Of a stretch of 44,049 bases of DNA, positions 8,602 to 16,441 are shown in pieces (position 1 is the first letter of the stretch; each line of letters starts with the position of its first letter). Made by a program: the position numbers and the translations under genes. This stretch comes from an uncultured Bacteroidales bacterium (lineage in GTDB: Bacteria; Bacteroidota; Bacteroidia; Bacteroidales; UBA932): the NCBI GenBank assembly GCA_934726455.1, contig CAKVDS010000013.1, positions 1 through 44,049 on the forward strand, written 5' to 3'. The notes beneath the pieces were generated by a model. That model worked only from the letters and a program-made list of their open reading frames with translations. It was not told where the DNA came from and did not search any database.

Positions 8602-9858
8602 ATGAAGACAGACAACAAAGCAGCTACCGCCGCAAGCAAAACAGACCGCCACACCGCCACCACCAGCGCAGCCACCTCAGGCAGCGCCAGCCGCACCGCT
8701 TTCGGAATCCTGCTGATAATCAGCATTTCACACCTACTCAACGACATGATCCAGTCGGTCATCCCGGCTGTCTATCCGATACTCAAGGAGAAGTTCGGCT
8801 TCACGTTCACGCAGATAGGTCTGATAACCCTGGTCTTCCAGATGACATCCTCCATATTGCAGCCTTTCACGGGACTGTATGCCGACCGCAACCCGAAACC
8901 CTACTCCCTCTCCATCGGAATGTGCTTCACCCTCTGTGGACTTCTGCTGCTCTCCACGAGCAACACACTCGCGCTGATCCTCCTCTCTGTGGGTCTGGTC
9001 GGTCTCGGCTCATCGGTCTTCCACCCGGAGGCCTCACGCGCAGCCCAGCTGGCATCCGGCGGGCGCAAGAGCCTGGCCCAGTCCATCTTCCAGGTCGGGG
9101 GCAACGGCGGCAATGCCATCGGACCTCTTCTGGCCGCAGCGATAGTGCTCCCGCACGGACAAGGTGCAATCAGCTGGTTCGCCTTGGCGGCCATAGCCGC
9201 AGCAATCCTGCTTCTTGTAGTCGGAAAATGGTACAGCCGCAGCCTCACCGCCACGCGCAGTTCCGAAAAAACTGCCCGCCAGGAACGGCCGCTTCCCGCC
9301 AGCCTCATCCGCAGGGCCCTTGTGATACTTGTCATCCTGCTGTTCTCCAAGTACTTCTTCACAGCCTCGATGACCAGTTACTTCACTTTTTTCCTGATTG
9401 ACAAGTTCGCTCTCGGAGTCAAGCACGCGCAGCTCTGCCTATTCGCCTATCTGGCCGCCTTCGCCGCAGGGACAGTCATAGGAGGGGCGCTCGGCGACAA
9501 GTTCGGACGCAAGCGCATCATACTCATCTCCATACTCGGGGCCGCTCCTTTCGCCCTGGCAATGCCGCATCTCAGCCTCGGATGGACCGTCATCATGGCG
9601 GCCATAACGGGGTTCATCATCGCCTCGGCATTCCCGTCAATAATCGTCTACGCCACCGAACTCCTTCCGGACAGGGTGGGCATGATCTCCGGGGTGTTCT
9701 TCGGGCTGATGTTCGGCATCGGCGGGCTCGGCTCGGCGTTTTTCGGCTGGCTCGCGGACCGGACCAGCATCGAGTTCATCTTCCGCATCAGCAGCCTGCT
9801 CCCCCTCATCGGCATCATCGCCTTGTGGCTGCCGGATCTTGGCAAAAGTCAAAAATGA
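8602..9858 (+). CDS. fsr: MFS efflux transporter, fosmidomycin resistance (Fsr) family
   Basis: This 418-residue protein has about 12 hydrophobic helices in the major facilitator layout. After a hydrophilic, Thr/Ala-rich N-terminus comes the Fsr-type signature ISHLLNDMIQSVIPAVYPIL with TGLYADRNPKP, then GLGSSVFHPEASR in helix 4-5, which is diagnostic of Fsr/YfnC-like transporters. The second half contains GGALGDKFGRKR, the MFS motif A. Fsr exports fosmidomycin, an inhibitor of Dxr in the non-mevalonate pathway; a dxr gene lies at 26466-27617, although the two are not linked. The natural substrate is unknown. It is a single-gene unit with its own promoter and a convergent downstream terminator. 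Confidence 0.88.
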   Translation: MKTDNKAATAASKTDRHTATTSAATSGSASRTAFGILLIISISHLLNDMIQSVIPAVYPILKEKFGFTFTQIGLITLVFQMTSSILQPFTGLYADRNPKPYSLSIGMCFTLCGLLLLSTSNTLALILLSVGLVGLGSSVFHPEASRAAQLASGGRKSLAQSIFQVGGNGGNAIGPLLAAAIVLPHGQGAISWFALAAIAAAILLLVVGKWYSRSLTATRSSEKTARQERPLPASLIRRALVILVILLFSKYFFTASMTSYFTFFLIDKFALGVKHAQLCLFAYLAAFAAGTVIGGALGDKFGRKRIILISILGAAPFALAMPHLSLGWTVIMAAITGFIIASAFPSIIVYATELLPDRVGMISGVFFGLMFGIGGLGSAFFGWLADRTSIEFIFRISSLLPLIGIIALWLPDLGKSQK

Positions 9859-9870
9859 CTCTCACTGAGA

Positions 9871-9905
9871 CGAAAAACTGCCTGAAGCCGCGGGGCCTCA
9901 GGCAG
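9871..9905 (-). terminator. Terminator between fsr and the sigma/anti-sigma cluster
   Basis: CTGCCTGA (9878-9885) pairs with TCAGGCAG (9898-9905) around a GC-rich loop. On the minus strand the stem is followed by TTTTT (9877-9873), so it mainly ends transcription of the gene at 9928. The stem may also slow readthrough from the convergent fsr. Confidence 0.8.
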
Positions 9906-9927
9906 AAAAAGCGAGTGCCGGACAAAA

Positions 9928-10422
9928 CTATTTGGTCACGACCTCGATGACAGTGACATCGTCCTCGCCGGAAAGTTTCTTGGCTTCCTTGCTGCCCGGC
10001 TTGTAGACCGTCATTGAAGCGATGGAGTCCGGCTTGATCTTGGTCAAGGCCTCCTTGTCACACTTCTTGCCGTCGATGATGTAGACCGCTGATGTGAGGA
10101 GCACCGTAGAATTGGAACTGTTGTACGTTTTTCCGTTGACATTGACCTCAATATCCTCAGGGTGCACGCCCTCGACCACGGTAGCGGACTTGACCGTCTT
10201 GGATTTATTTCCGTCAGTGCGGATAATATGGATCCGTACGGCTCCGGCATTGCCATTGGCAACGGTCACCTTGTAGTCGCTCACCGTCTTGCCGACAAGC
10301 TGGCTGCCGTCGAACTTGGCAACCTGCTCCCCGTTGATGATGTACTTGTCAAGCGTGTCCGCCGGAGCAGCGGAAGCGTTGATTGTCAATGCGCATATCG
10401 CGCTCAAAAACATTGTTAGCAT
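9928..10422 (-). CDS. Secreted protein with TonB-receptor plug-like segment
   Basis: From the ATG at 10422 the protein has 164 residues and begins with the signal-peptide-like MLTMFLSAICALTINASA. A GTG at 10458 would extend it by 12 polar residues and spoil the signal peptide. The C-terminal part (VYIIDGKKCDKEALTKIKPD, then SIASMTVYKPG and VIEVVTK) resembles the plug segment of TonB-dependent receptors, which also occurs in stand-alone Bacteroidota periplasmic proteins. An N-terminal KYIINGEQVAKF looks like a weaker copy of the same motif. It follows an ECF sigma factor and a putative anti-sigma factor, so a role in that signalling unit is possible, but no function can be assigned. Confidence 0.75.
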   Translation of the reverse strand: MLTMFLSAICALTINASAAPADTLDKYIINGEQVAKFDGSQLVGKTVSDYKVTVANGNAGAVRIHIIRTDGNKSKTVKSATVVEGVHPEDIEVNVNGKTYNSSNSTVLLTSAVYIIDGKKCDKEALTKIKPDSIASMTVYKPGSKEAKKLSGEDDVTVIEVVTK

Positions 10423-10500
10423 ATTCGTTTGATTTTTAAGTTGTTCCCGCCCCGGCACCTGTTCATGCGCGCCACTGACAATGCCGCCGGGCAGGCCTTC

Positions 10501-10878
10501 CTATTTCATCGCTGTGATAGACACCGCCCCACCTTCCCGGTTCATCACATAGGAGCACCGGCTCCCGTCATTCATCTCGGCCGTCAGGATGATGCGCCCT
10601 CCGTCGGGAGTCGCCGTGACGGACTTGACGTTGTCCGTGTCGAGGCTCATGATCTGCTGGATTCCCTCGGCGATTTCAAGTCCGTTGAAGTCACATTGAC
10701 GGGGCCGGAGTGTCACGATCAGTGCCAGCGATGCCGCTGCGGCGAGCATCAGCCCCCAGACCACCGGTCTGCGCCTGCGGAATTCCGACCTGCGCACAAT
10801 CCTGTCAAACTCATCTGCGGCCTCATCAGAAAGATAAGCCTTTTCGAGTTCCGCCAATGTCCTGTTATCCTGTATCAT
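10501..10878 (-). CDS. Probable single-pass anti-sigma factor
   Basis: This 125-residue protein has an acidic N-terminal cytoplasmic segment (about 1-38), one transmembrane helix (VVWGLMLAAAASLALIVTL, about 39-57) preceded by a basic RRSEFRRRRP stop, and a small periplasmic domain. It begins 1 nt after the stop of the ECF sigma factor gene, the usual place for a cognate anti-sigma factor. No zinc-binding HxxxCxxC motif is visible, so it is not a ZAS-domain protein. Assignment as an anti-sigma factor rests on topology and position only. Confidence 0.65.
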   Translation of the reverse strand: MIQDNRTLAELEKAYLSDEAADEFDRIVRRSEFRRRRPVVWGLMLAAAASLALIVTLRPRQCDFNGLEIAEGIQQIMSLDTDNVKSVTATPDGGRIILTAEMNDGSRCSYVMNREGGAVSITAMK

Positions 10879-10879
10879 A

Positions 10880-11377
10880 TCATTGTTCCTTTAAAACCTC
10901 TTTCATCTTGCGCCTTGCCTTTGAGAGCAGGGACTTTATCACGGACTTGTCCTTGCCGGTATTTGCCGACATTTCATCCAGCGACCAGCCGGTCTCCTCA
11001 CGCATCCTCGTATACTCAAGTTCCGAGGGGGTCAGACTCCCGTACATTTCTTTGCGGAGCGCGGCTGCATCTTGAATATCAAGCCTTTCCGTCGCAGGTA
11101 CGCCTCCCGGGAAGACGTCATTGTCAATTGGTCCGGTCACGATATGCCGCCTGCGGAGATGCGAGATGCAGATGTTTTTCGTGATCTTGACAAGCAGCGC
11201 CTCGGCATTGCGCACCGGGTAGCCTTTTTCGGAGAGGTTCCAGAAAGCAAGCAGCGCCTCCTGGACCAGATCATCCTCATCGATGGCCAGATCCGCCGCC
11301 CGACAAAAACGCTTTGCCAGCGCCTTAAGCCGGCCGCTGCAATCCTGCGCGATATGTCTGAACTCCTGTTCTGTCAT
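10880..11377 (-). CDS. ECF-type RNA polymerase sigma factor
   Basis: This 165-residue protein contains sigma region 2 at about residues 13-75 (AIDEDDLVQEALLAFWN, then LLVKITKNICISHLRRR) and region 4 at about 108-160, with the helix-turn-helix GWSLDEMSANTGKDKSVIKS and a basic C-terminus. There is no region 1 or 3, as expected for ECF sigma factors. It precedes the putative anti-sigma gene by 1 nt. The LRR protein, outer-membrane receptor and GLPGLI genes lie just upstream on the same strand and may be co-transcribed. Target promoters cannot be predicted here. Confidence 0.9.
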   Translation of the reverse strand: MTEQEFRHIAQDCSGRLKALAKRFCRAADLAIDEDDLVQEALLAFWNLSEKGYPVRNAEALLVKITKNICISHLRRRHIVTGPIDNDVFPGGVPATERLDIQDAAALRKEMYGSLTPSELEYTRMREETGWSLDEMSANTGKDKSVIKSLLSKARRKMKEVLKEQ

Positions 11378-11426
11378 ATTCCCGTAAAACCCGTTTCATC
11401 TGTAAGTCGCTGAAACGCCGCGAAAG

Positions 11427-12188
11427 TTAATGAAGTTTGTCGCAATTGTCAAAAGCCGTCGCGTCAATCGCCGGCAAGGACAAAAAGTCAACCTTCTCCA
11501 AAGAGAAGCAGTTCGCAAACGACCGGTAGCCAATCTTTTCCACTGAGGCGGGAAGGTGGAGTTCTGTGAGTTTTGTGCAGCGCGCGAACGCGAAGTCCTC
11601 AATCTCCTCCAGACCATCTGGAAACTCTATCATTTCGAGATTCTTGCATCCGGAAAATGTCCTGTCATGTATGACTGCCATGCTGTTACGGAATATCAAT
11701 GTCTTTATGCCCTCACAGCAGGTGAAAGCCAGCCTTCCTATGACACGCACCGACTTCGGAATCACCGAAACCGATACTTTCGTGCAGTCCCAGAAAGCCC
11801 ACTCTCCTATCGTGACGAGGCTGTCCGGCAATGCTTTCAACTCAAGTTTTCTGTCCATATTGAAAGCACTGTTGCCGATTTCCCTTACAGACGATGGCAT
11901 ATCGACAGAAACAAGATTCTCACATGTATTGAACGCTCTTTTGCGGATGACGGTCAGACCGTCCGGCAATATGACCTTCCGGATATGGCTGTTCATTTCG
12001 AAAGCCATCTCCCCGATGACCTTTATGGAACGAAGCTCCGGAGAGCGGTTGAAATCCACAACGGACTCGTTTCCGAGCCATTTTACGAGGCATGGGCCAT
12101 CAGGACTGTCTTGGATGACATACCGCTCTTGAGCCGTCATCAGCGACGGGGCCATCAATGCAAATAAGAATATAATTGCCCGTAACAT
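11427..12188 (-). CDS. Secreted BspA-type leucine-rich repeat protein
   Basis: This 253-residue protein has a signal peptide (MLRAIIFLFALMAPSLMTAQ) and then about seven tandem LRR_5/BspA-like repeats of 22-24 residues with the pattern LPDGLTVIRKRAFNTCENL. Similar units follow (MPSSVREIGNSAFN, LPDSLVTIGEWAFWDC, IPKSVRVIGRLAFTCC, FPDGLEEIEDFAFARC and LPASVEKIGYRSFANC). Such proteins are extracellular or surface-exposed and bind proteins or glycans. The gene begins 2 nt after the stop of the outer-membrane receptor gene, so the two are almost certainly co-expressed. It lacks a recognisable sorting signal or lipobox. Confidence 0.85.
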   Translation of the reverse strand: MLRAIIFLFALMAPSLMTAQERYVIQDSPDGPCLVKWLGNESVVDFNRSPELRSIKVIGEMAFEMNSHIRKVILPDGLTVIRKRAFNTCENLVSVDMPSSVREIGNSAFNMDRKLELKALPDSLVTIGEWAFWDCTKVSVSVIPKSVRVIGRLAFTCCEGIKTLIFRNSMAVIHDRTFSGCKNLEMIEFPDGLEEIEDFAFARCTKLTELHLPASVEKIGYRSFANCFSLEKVDFLSLPAIDATAFDNCDKLH

Positions 12189-12190
12189 AC

Positions 12191-14755
12191 TTATATGGTC
12201 AAAACCACAGTCAAGACAGCTTCCCTTCCTCTCAACGCGTAATTATAGGTGAACGTGTTGACAGAATCATAGATCGTATAACTATACTCCCTCTCATCAA
12301 GGGCATTCCGCAAATCCAATGACAACTTCCAGGCCTTATGTTTCCATGAGACGCCGAAATCGAGCAGAGTCATCGTCTTGTAGACGTCATCGGTTAGCTG
12401 TTTCCTGTTTATCTCAGATGATGCACTGAAAATCAATGACTGCACGGGGGACAGCCGGATGGAGATGTCATGACTTCTTGAAATGTAACTTTTTGCTGTC
12501 CCCTTATACTCGGACACTGTCCGGCTGAGATCCCCCGAGTAGTTGAATTCCAGCCAGTCCAGAGGGCGGGAAGATATTGACGGAGAGATCACAATACTGT
12601 TTCCGGCATAATCCATCATTATCCCGTTTTGCATCGTGCTGCCTTCATTATGCATATACGAGCCGCCCAGCGACACTTTTGTCCTTATCGGCACAATCTG
12701 CTTGGTCACGTCGGCTTGAGTCATGATGCTGCTTGACATGTTCGGGAAAAGCATCTGGCTGTTCATGATGCCGCCGCTGTCCACCGTGTCCGATGAAAGC
12801 AGGTTCCTCCAATTGCGGATATATATGAGGTCGGCATTCACGAACCACTGGCTCATCGGTATTTTGAAATCATAATGCGCGCTTGCCGTAAGATACTTGC
12901 TGTCCGATGCAGTGCCGTGCGCAGCCAGCAAAGTAGTCCTGTCGAGCTGGACCGGCTGTGTCAGGAAATCCAGGACATCGCCGATATTTCTGGAATATGA
13001 CAGCTCCGTCCGTACCGTTGAGCGTGCGCTGATCTTCCAATTGAGGTACAGGTCCGGACAAACGGAAACATATCCGTTGATTTCCGGGCCGTTCCAGAGC
13101 ACGTCACCCCTGACCGGGATTTCAGCCCGCAGCACAAAATCCTGAAGGCTGTACTCATATTGTGGGGAAAATGAGAACACGGCCTTCGTCAGATGTATGT
13201 CGTTGCCCCCTCGGGCCGCGCCACCGTCCCGCCTCTCTGTTTTCAGCCAGTCAGACTGCACATTGAACAGCAGGGGCACATATATCCTGCTATGGCGCTT
13301 TTTCCACGTGGCGGAAAGCGTGTTCTTCGAACTGAACGTCTTTCCGGAAACCGACTGCAGGATATCGGCGTCGTCTGAGGATATCTTCAATGAATATGAC
13401 GGAGAAGCGGAGTATTCCATATCGGAGGACACGCTCCAGAGCAGCCCGCCGCGTCTCCACCTGGAGCTGAAGTCGCTCCCGAAATCCATGCTGTTGATTG
13501 ACTGCGACTGGGTTGACATGTCTCCGTTGAGCACCACCGGAACTTCAGAGCGGGTAAAGTCCATGTTTCCGTACAGCCTCTCTCTGATAAAACAATTGTC
13601 GGAGTTTTTCTGATATTCCAAGCTCATCCATGGGTTCTGCACTTTTGTACTCGGAGAGGTCGTCTGAGACATTGTAATCTCGCTGCCGTCGTCATAGTAC
13701 AGGCCCATGAATGAGTATGAACAGTCACTTCGGGCCGAGCCGTAACCGACATTGCCTTTTATTGTTGAAGTCTTGCTGACTTTATGGATGGCATTGACTG
13801 TCACGGCCATGTCTGACGGGCTTATGTACCTGCCGGCTTTCAGCGGCGGTTGCGAGGAAGAGAAGTCTCCCGCCAATTTCCGGACGGCATCCCCGTCATT
13901 GTCCGATTTCAGAAAATCCTTGCCTTCGTCCAAAGCGAAGCCGTCTATGTTTCCGACATTTACCGACGCTATCACCTGCGTCCTCGGACGGAACAGCATT
14001 GCTGAACCCTTTGCCGAATACAACAGGCCGTCTCCATACCCGGCGGAAGCCTCATAGGAACCGACGGGTTTTATCTTGGCCTTGTCATTGAGACTTATAT
14101 TGATCGCCACATCATCGGAAAAAGTGTCTTTGTCAATCGCCGCCTCCTTATGATTGTCCAGGACCTGGACAGAATTCACATACGATGCCGGTATTCCTGA
14201 AGTCGCGATGTTGTACTTGCCGCCAAGCAGATTCATCCCCTCTATGTAAAAACCGGATATGTCTTTCCCGAGATACTTTATGCGCCCGGACTCCTCGATA
14301 TCGATTCCCGGAAGTCTTTTCAGAGCATCCTTGAGAGTGTAGTCCGACCGTGTGGTGTATGCGGAGACGGCAAAAGAAAGCGTATCACCCCTCTGATGTA
14401 TCGCCGGAGCGCGGACAACTGCCTCTTTCAGACCGATCTTCTTCTCTTTCAAGGAGAAGTTGCATGCCGCAGCGGAAACGGAGGACAATGTCGCGGAAGA
14501 CGTCTCATAGCCAAGACAAGACACCGAGACGACGACGTCACCCTTCCAGTCAACAGAAAGCGAGTACCGGCCCTTGTCGTCCGATGTCGTATAGCCGAGA
14601 ATCGTTGATGACGACTCGGCTTTCACGATGGCTCCCGGAACCGGTTTCCCGGCAGTGTCGAGGACTTTGCCGCTTATCACTTTTTGAGCAAACACTGCCG
14701 TTGAGACGGCGGCAAACAAGGCGCAGAGGAATATGCGCCGGATCATGCGTGTCAT
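12191..14755 (-). CDS. Outer-membrane beta-barrel receptor, TonB-dependent type with carboxypeptidase-like N-domain
   Basis: This 854-residue protein has a signal peptide (about 1-23, ending VFAQ), a carboxypeptidase-regulatory-like domain (about 25-105: ISGKVLDTAGKPVPGAIVKA, GRYSLSV, SCLGYETSS) and a plug-like region (YTLKDALKRLPGIDIEESGR). A long stretch of amphipathic strands ends in a C-terminal aromatic-free LTVVLTI. This is the layout of the outer-membrane beta-barrel proteins that accompany GLPGLI proteins, which often lack a TonB box; none was recognised here. A GLPGLI gene lies 18 nt upstream and an LRR gene 2 nt downstream. The substrate is unknown. An alternative start is Met4 (14746). 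Confidence 0.85.
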   Translation of the reverse strand: MTRMIRRIFLCALFAAVSTAVFAQKVISGKVLDTAGKPVPGAIVKAESSSTILGYTTSDDKGRYSLSVDWKGDVVVSVSCLGYETSSATLSSVSAAACNFSLKEKKIGLKEAVVRAPAIHQRGDTLSFAVSAYTTRSDYTLKDALKRLPGIDIEESGRIKYLGKDISGFYIEGMNLLGGKYNIATSGIPASYVNSVQVLDNHKEAAIDKDTFSDDVAINISLNDKAKIKPVGSYEASAGYGDGLLYSAKGSAMLFRPRTQVIASVNVGNIDGFALDEGKDFLKSDNDGDAVRKLAGDFSSSQPPLKAGRYISPSDMAVTVNAIHKVSKTSTIKGNVGYGSARSDCSYSFMGLYYDDGSEITMSQTTSPSTKVQNPWMSLEYQKNSDNCFIRERLYGNMDFTRSEVPVVLNGDMSTQSQSINSMDFGSDFSSRWRRGGLLWSVSSDMEYSASPSYSLKISSDDADILQSVSGKTFSSKNTLSATWKKRHSRIYVPLLFNVQSDWLKTERRDGGAARGGNDIHLTKAVFSFSPQYEYSLQDFVLRAEIPVRGDVLWNGPEINGYVSVCPDLYLNWKISARSTVRTELSYSRNIGDVLDFLTQPVQLDRTTLLAAHGTASDSKYLTASAHYDFKIPMSQWFVNADLIYIRNWRNLLSSDTVDSGGIMNSQMLFPNMSSSIMTQADVTKQIVPIRTKVSLGGSYMHNEGSTMQNGIMMDYAGNSIVISPSISSRPLDWLEFNYSGDLSRTVSEYKGTAKSYISRSHDISIRLSPVQSLIFSASSEINRKQLTDDVYKTMTLLDFGVSWKHKAWKLSLDLRNALDEREYSYTIYDSVNTFTYNYALRGREAVLTVVLTI

Positions 14756-14773
14756 ATCATTTCTGGCCCAGCG

Positions 14774-15592
14774 CTACTTCAGCTCAAGAGGTACATATCC
14801 GCTGGAACGCAGGCGCAACCGGACTCCGTTGATACTTATTGACTTGCTGCCGTCATCGTATTTGTGGATGGACATCTCGCTGATCGCCTCCGGCGGCAGA
14901 TTCCCCATCGGGTCGGACTCGAACAGATTCTTCGCCTTCACGAATTTATCCCTTGTCGTGGTAATCATGTTCTTGTCGGAAACCGGAGCAACGGGAGATG
15001 TTCCGTTGCGCAGAATGATGGCTTCAAACTTGTTGGCTCCATCTGAATCTTCCGCTTCCAGAATCAGTCCCGGCAACCCGGACAATTTCCAGGGCCCATA
15101 GGATACGGGAATGTCCTGACTGTACCACGCCGTCCATTTTCTTCCGCCATAGTCACATTCCGCTTTGCGGCATTGATATCCGCAGATGGTCTTTTCCCCC
15201 TCCGCCAAAGTCCACTTCTTTGCATTCAGATCTTCCGTGTACGAATAGCGGTCCGGAGTTATCACCCCGTAAACAGTCATTTTCCCGGCGGGTTCGTTCT
15301 GCAATATTGTCTGATCAAAGTATTGCTCTTTCTTCTCTTCACGCAGTCTGAAAGCCTCAATCTCTTCTTCCGAAGCCCCGGCACACTTTGCGGAGTCAAG
15401 CTGGAATGTGGAATAGTCAGTAAATTTGGCCGACCCGCTCCCTATCTGGAGGATTGCCGAATATATATCCCTCCGTCCCTTGTCATCAGTAGTGCAATAT
15501 TCATACACGCACTCAATGTCCGCCGTCTGCACTGACGGCCCGCCGATGCCCGGCATCGCTGCAACGGCTGCAGAAACAATCATTGAAATCAT
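14774..15592 (-). CDS. GLPGLI family protein
   Basis: This 272-residue secreted protein carries the defining motif GPWKLSGLPGLILEAEDSDG at about residues 185-204. The preceding WTAWYSQDIPVSYGPWKL and the CGYQCRKAECDYGG region are also typical of the family. A short hydrophobic N-terminus (MISMIVSAAVAAMPG) acts as signal peptide. GLPGLI proteins are Bacteroidota-specific, have no known biochemical role, and are usually encoded beside an outer-membrane beta-barrel with a carboxypeptidase-like domain, exactly as here. It is the first gene of the GLPGLI / receptor / LRR unit. No consensus promoter was found in the upstream interval. Confidence 0.9.
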   Translation of the reverse strand: MISMIVSAAVAAMPGIGGPSVQTADIECVYEYCTTDDKGRRDIYSAILQIGSGSAKFTDYSTFQLDSAKCAGASEEEIEAFRLREEKKEQYFDQTILQNEPAGKMTVYGVITPDRYSYTEDLNAKKWTLAEGEKTICGYQCRKAECDYGGRKWTAWYSQDIPVSYGPWKLSGLPGLILEAEDSDGANKFEAIILRNGTSPVAPVSDKNMITTTRDKFVKAKNLFESDPMGNLPPEAISEMSIHKYDDGSKSISINGVRLRLRSSGYVPLELK

Positions 15593-15660
15593 TTTCTTCG
15601 TTTTCTGTAATAGTCGCAGAAACCGATGAAAAGTAAACGGGATTTAGAAGTTGTTTTTCG

Positions 15661-15687
15661 GTACAGAAAACACCCCCTTTTCTGTAC
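15661..15687. repeat. GTACAGAAAA hairpin repeat, copy 1
   Basis: GTACAGAAAA (15661-15670) and TTTTCTGTAC (15678-15687) form a perfect 10-bp stem around a C-rich 7-nt loop. An almost identical unit lies at 32006-32032, and a diverged one at 31954-31983. It sits in the gap between the GLPGLI start and the outer-membrane protein terminator. Confidence 0.75.
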
Positions 15688-15721
15688 GGCAGCCAAAATG
15701 CAACCAAAATCCACACAAAAC

Positions 15722-15750
15722 AAAAAAGGCCGCCCCAGAAGGGACGGCCT
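15722..15750 (-). terminator. Terminator after the exporter operon
   Basis: GGCCGCCC pairs with GGGACGGCC in the hairpin at 15728-15749. On the minus strand it is followed by TTTTTTG (15727-15721). It lies about 27 nt beyond the stop of the beta-barrel gene at 15777 and probably ends the exporter operon. Confidence 0.8.
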
Positions 15751-15776
15751 CAAGCAATTCATAGTCAGAAGCTCGC

Positions 15777-16424
15777 TTAGAACCTGTAGGTGAATCCTAC
15801 CTTCACCTGTCCGATGGCGCCGATCACATCATTGGCGCTTGCTCCGAAGGTGAATGAAGAAGCATTCTCCTCATAGGTCTTGTCGTCGTTTTTAGTGTAT
15901 GAGCCCTCATAGCCGAGGGTCAGGAAATTCAGTGAAGTCTCAAGGCTGAGGTGCTCGTTGACAGAATATGTCAGCACTGGCAGGACATGCAGGCCCCATG
16001 AGAGCACAGGGTTGTTGTCCGTGGAGATGTTGCCGACTTCAGTCTTGCCGGTAGTGCGTCCGAGCCCGAGATTCACCTCGCTCCAGAGGCCGAAGCTGTT
16101 CCACTCGGCGAAGCGGTAGCGGGCATAAGGCTGGAGAGCCCATGTGAAGCTTGACTTCTTGGTGTCGGCGAGAGCCCCAGGAGTGGTGTCCTTGTCATAG
16201 CCGAGCCCGAGCCTTGCACCCGCAAGGAAGTTGTCGGCGAAATACCAGCCGACATTAGGAGCGACGGTGAATCCGAACTTTGACTCCTTGTCAGTCTTGG
16301 TGCCGTTGGTGGTCGTATTGCCGCCGTTGAAGTTGAGTCCGGCGCTGCCTCCGACGAAAATCTGGGCATTAGCGGTGAATGTCATTGCTGCAATGGCAGC
16401 GAGGGTGATGATTGTCTTTTTCAT
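15777..16424 (-). CDS. Outer-membrane beta-barrel protein
   Basis: From the ATG at 16424 the protein has 215 residues, starts with the clear signal peptide MKKTIITLAAIAAMTFTANA and continues as alternating amphipathic strands (FVGGSAGLNFNGG, LGLGYDKD, GQVKVGFTYRF) ending in Phe, typical of an 8-strand outer-membrane barrel. An open frame reaches up to 16709, but that extension overlaps the permease gene and lacks a signal peptide, so I reject it. The gene follows the second permease by 17 nt. It may be part of the exporter operon or a separately abundant porin-like protein. The function is unknown. Confidence 0.85.
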   Translation of the reverse strand: MKKTIITLAAIAAMTFTANAQIFVGGSAGLNFNGGNTTTNGTKTDKESKFGFTVAPNVGWYFADNFLAGARLGLGYDKDTTPGALADTKKSSFTWALQPYARYRFAEWNSFGLWSEVNLGLGRTTGKTEVGNISTDNNPVLSWGLHVLPVLTYSVNEHLSLETSLNFLTLGYEGSYTKNDDKTYEENASSFTFGASANDVIGAIGQVKVGFTYRF

Positions 16425-16441
16425 GATTGATTGTGTATTGA

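Noticed and set aside
8210..8762. Minus-strand frames rich in Arg, Ala, His and Cys upstream of the MFS gene
   Set aside because: The residues come from the GTGCGCAC boxes read in different frames; the same composition appears at every copy of the element and no start or family fits.
8499..9401. Plus-strand 300-codon frame overlapping the MFS gene
   Set aside because: It is out of frame with a clear 12-helix transporter and has no recognisable domain.
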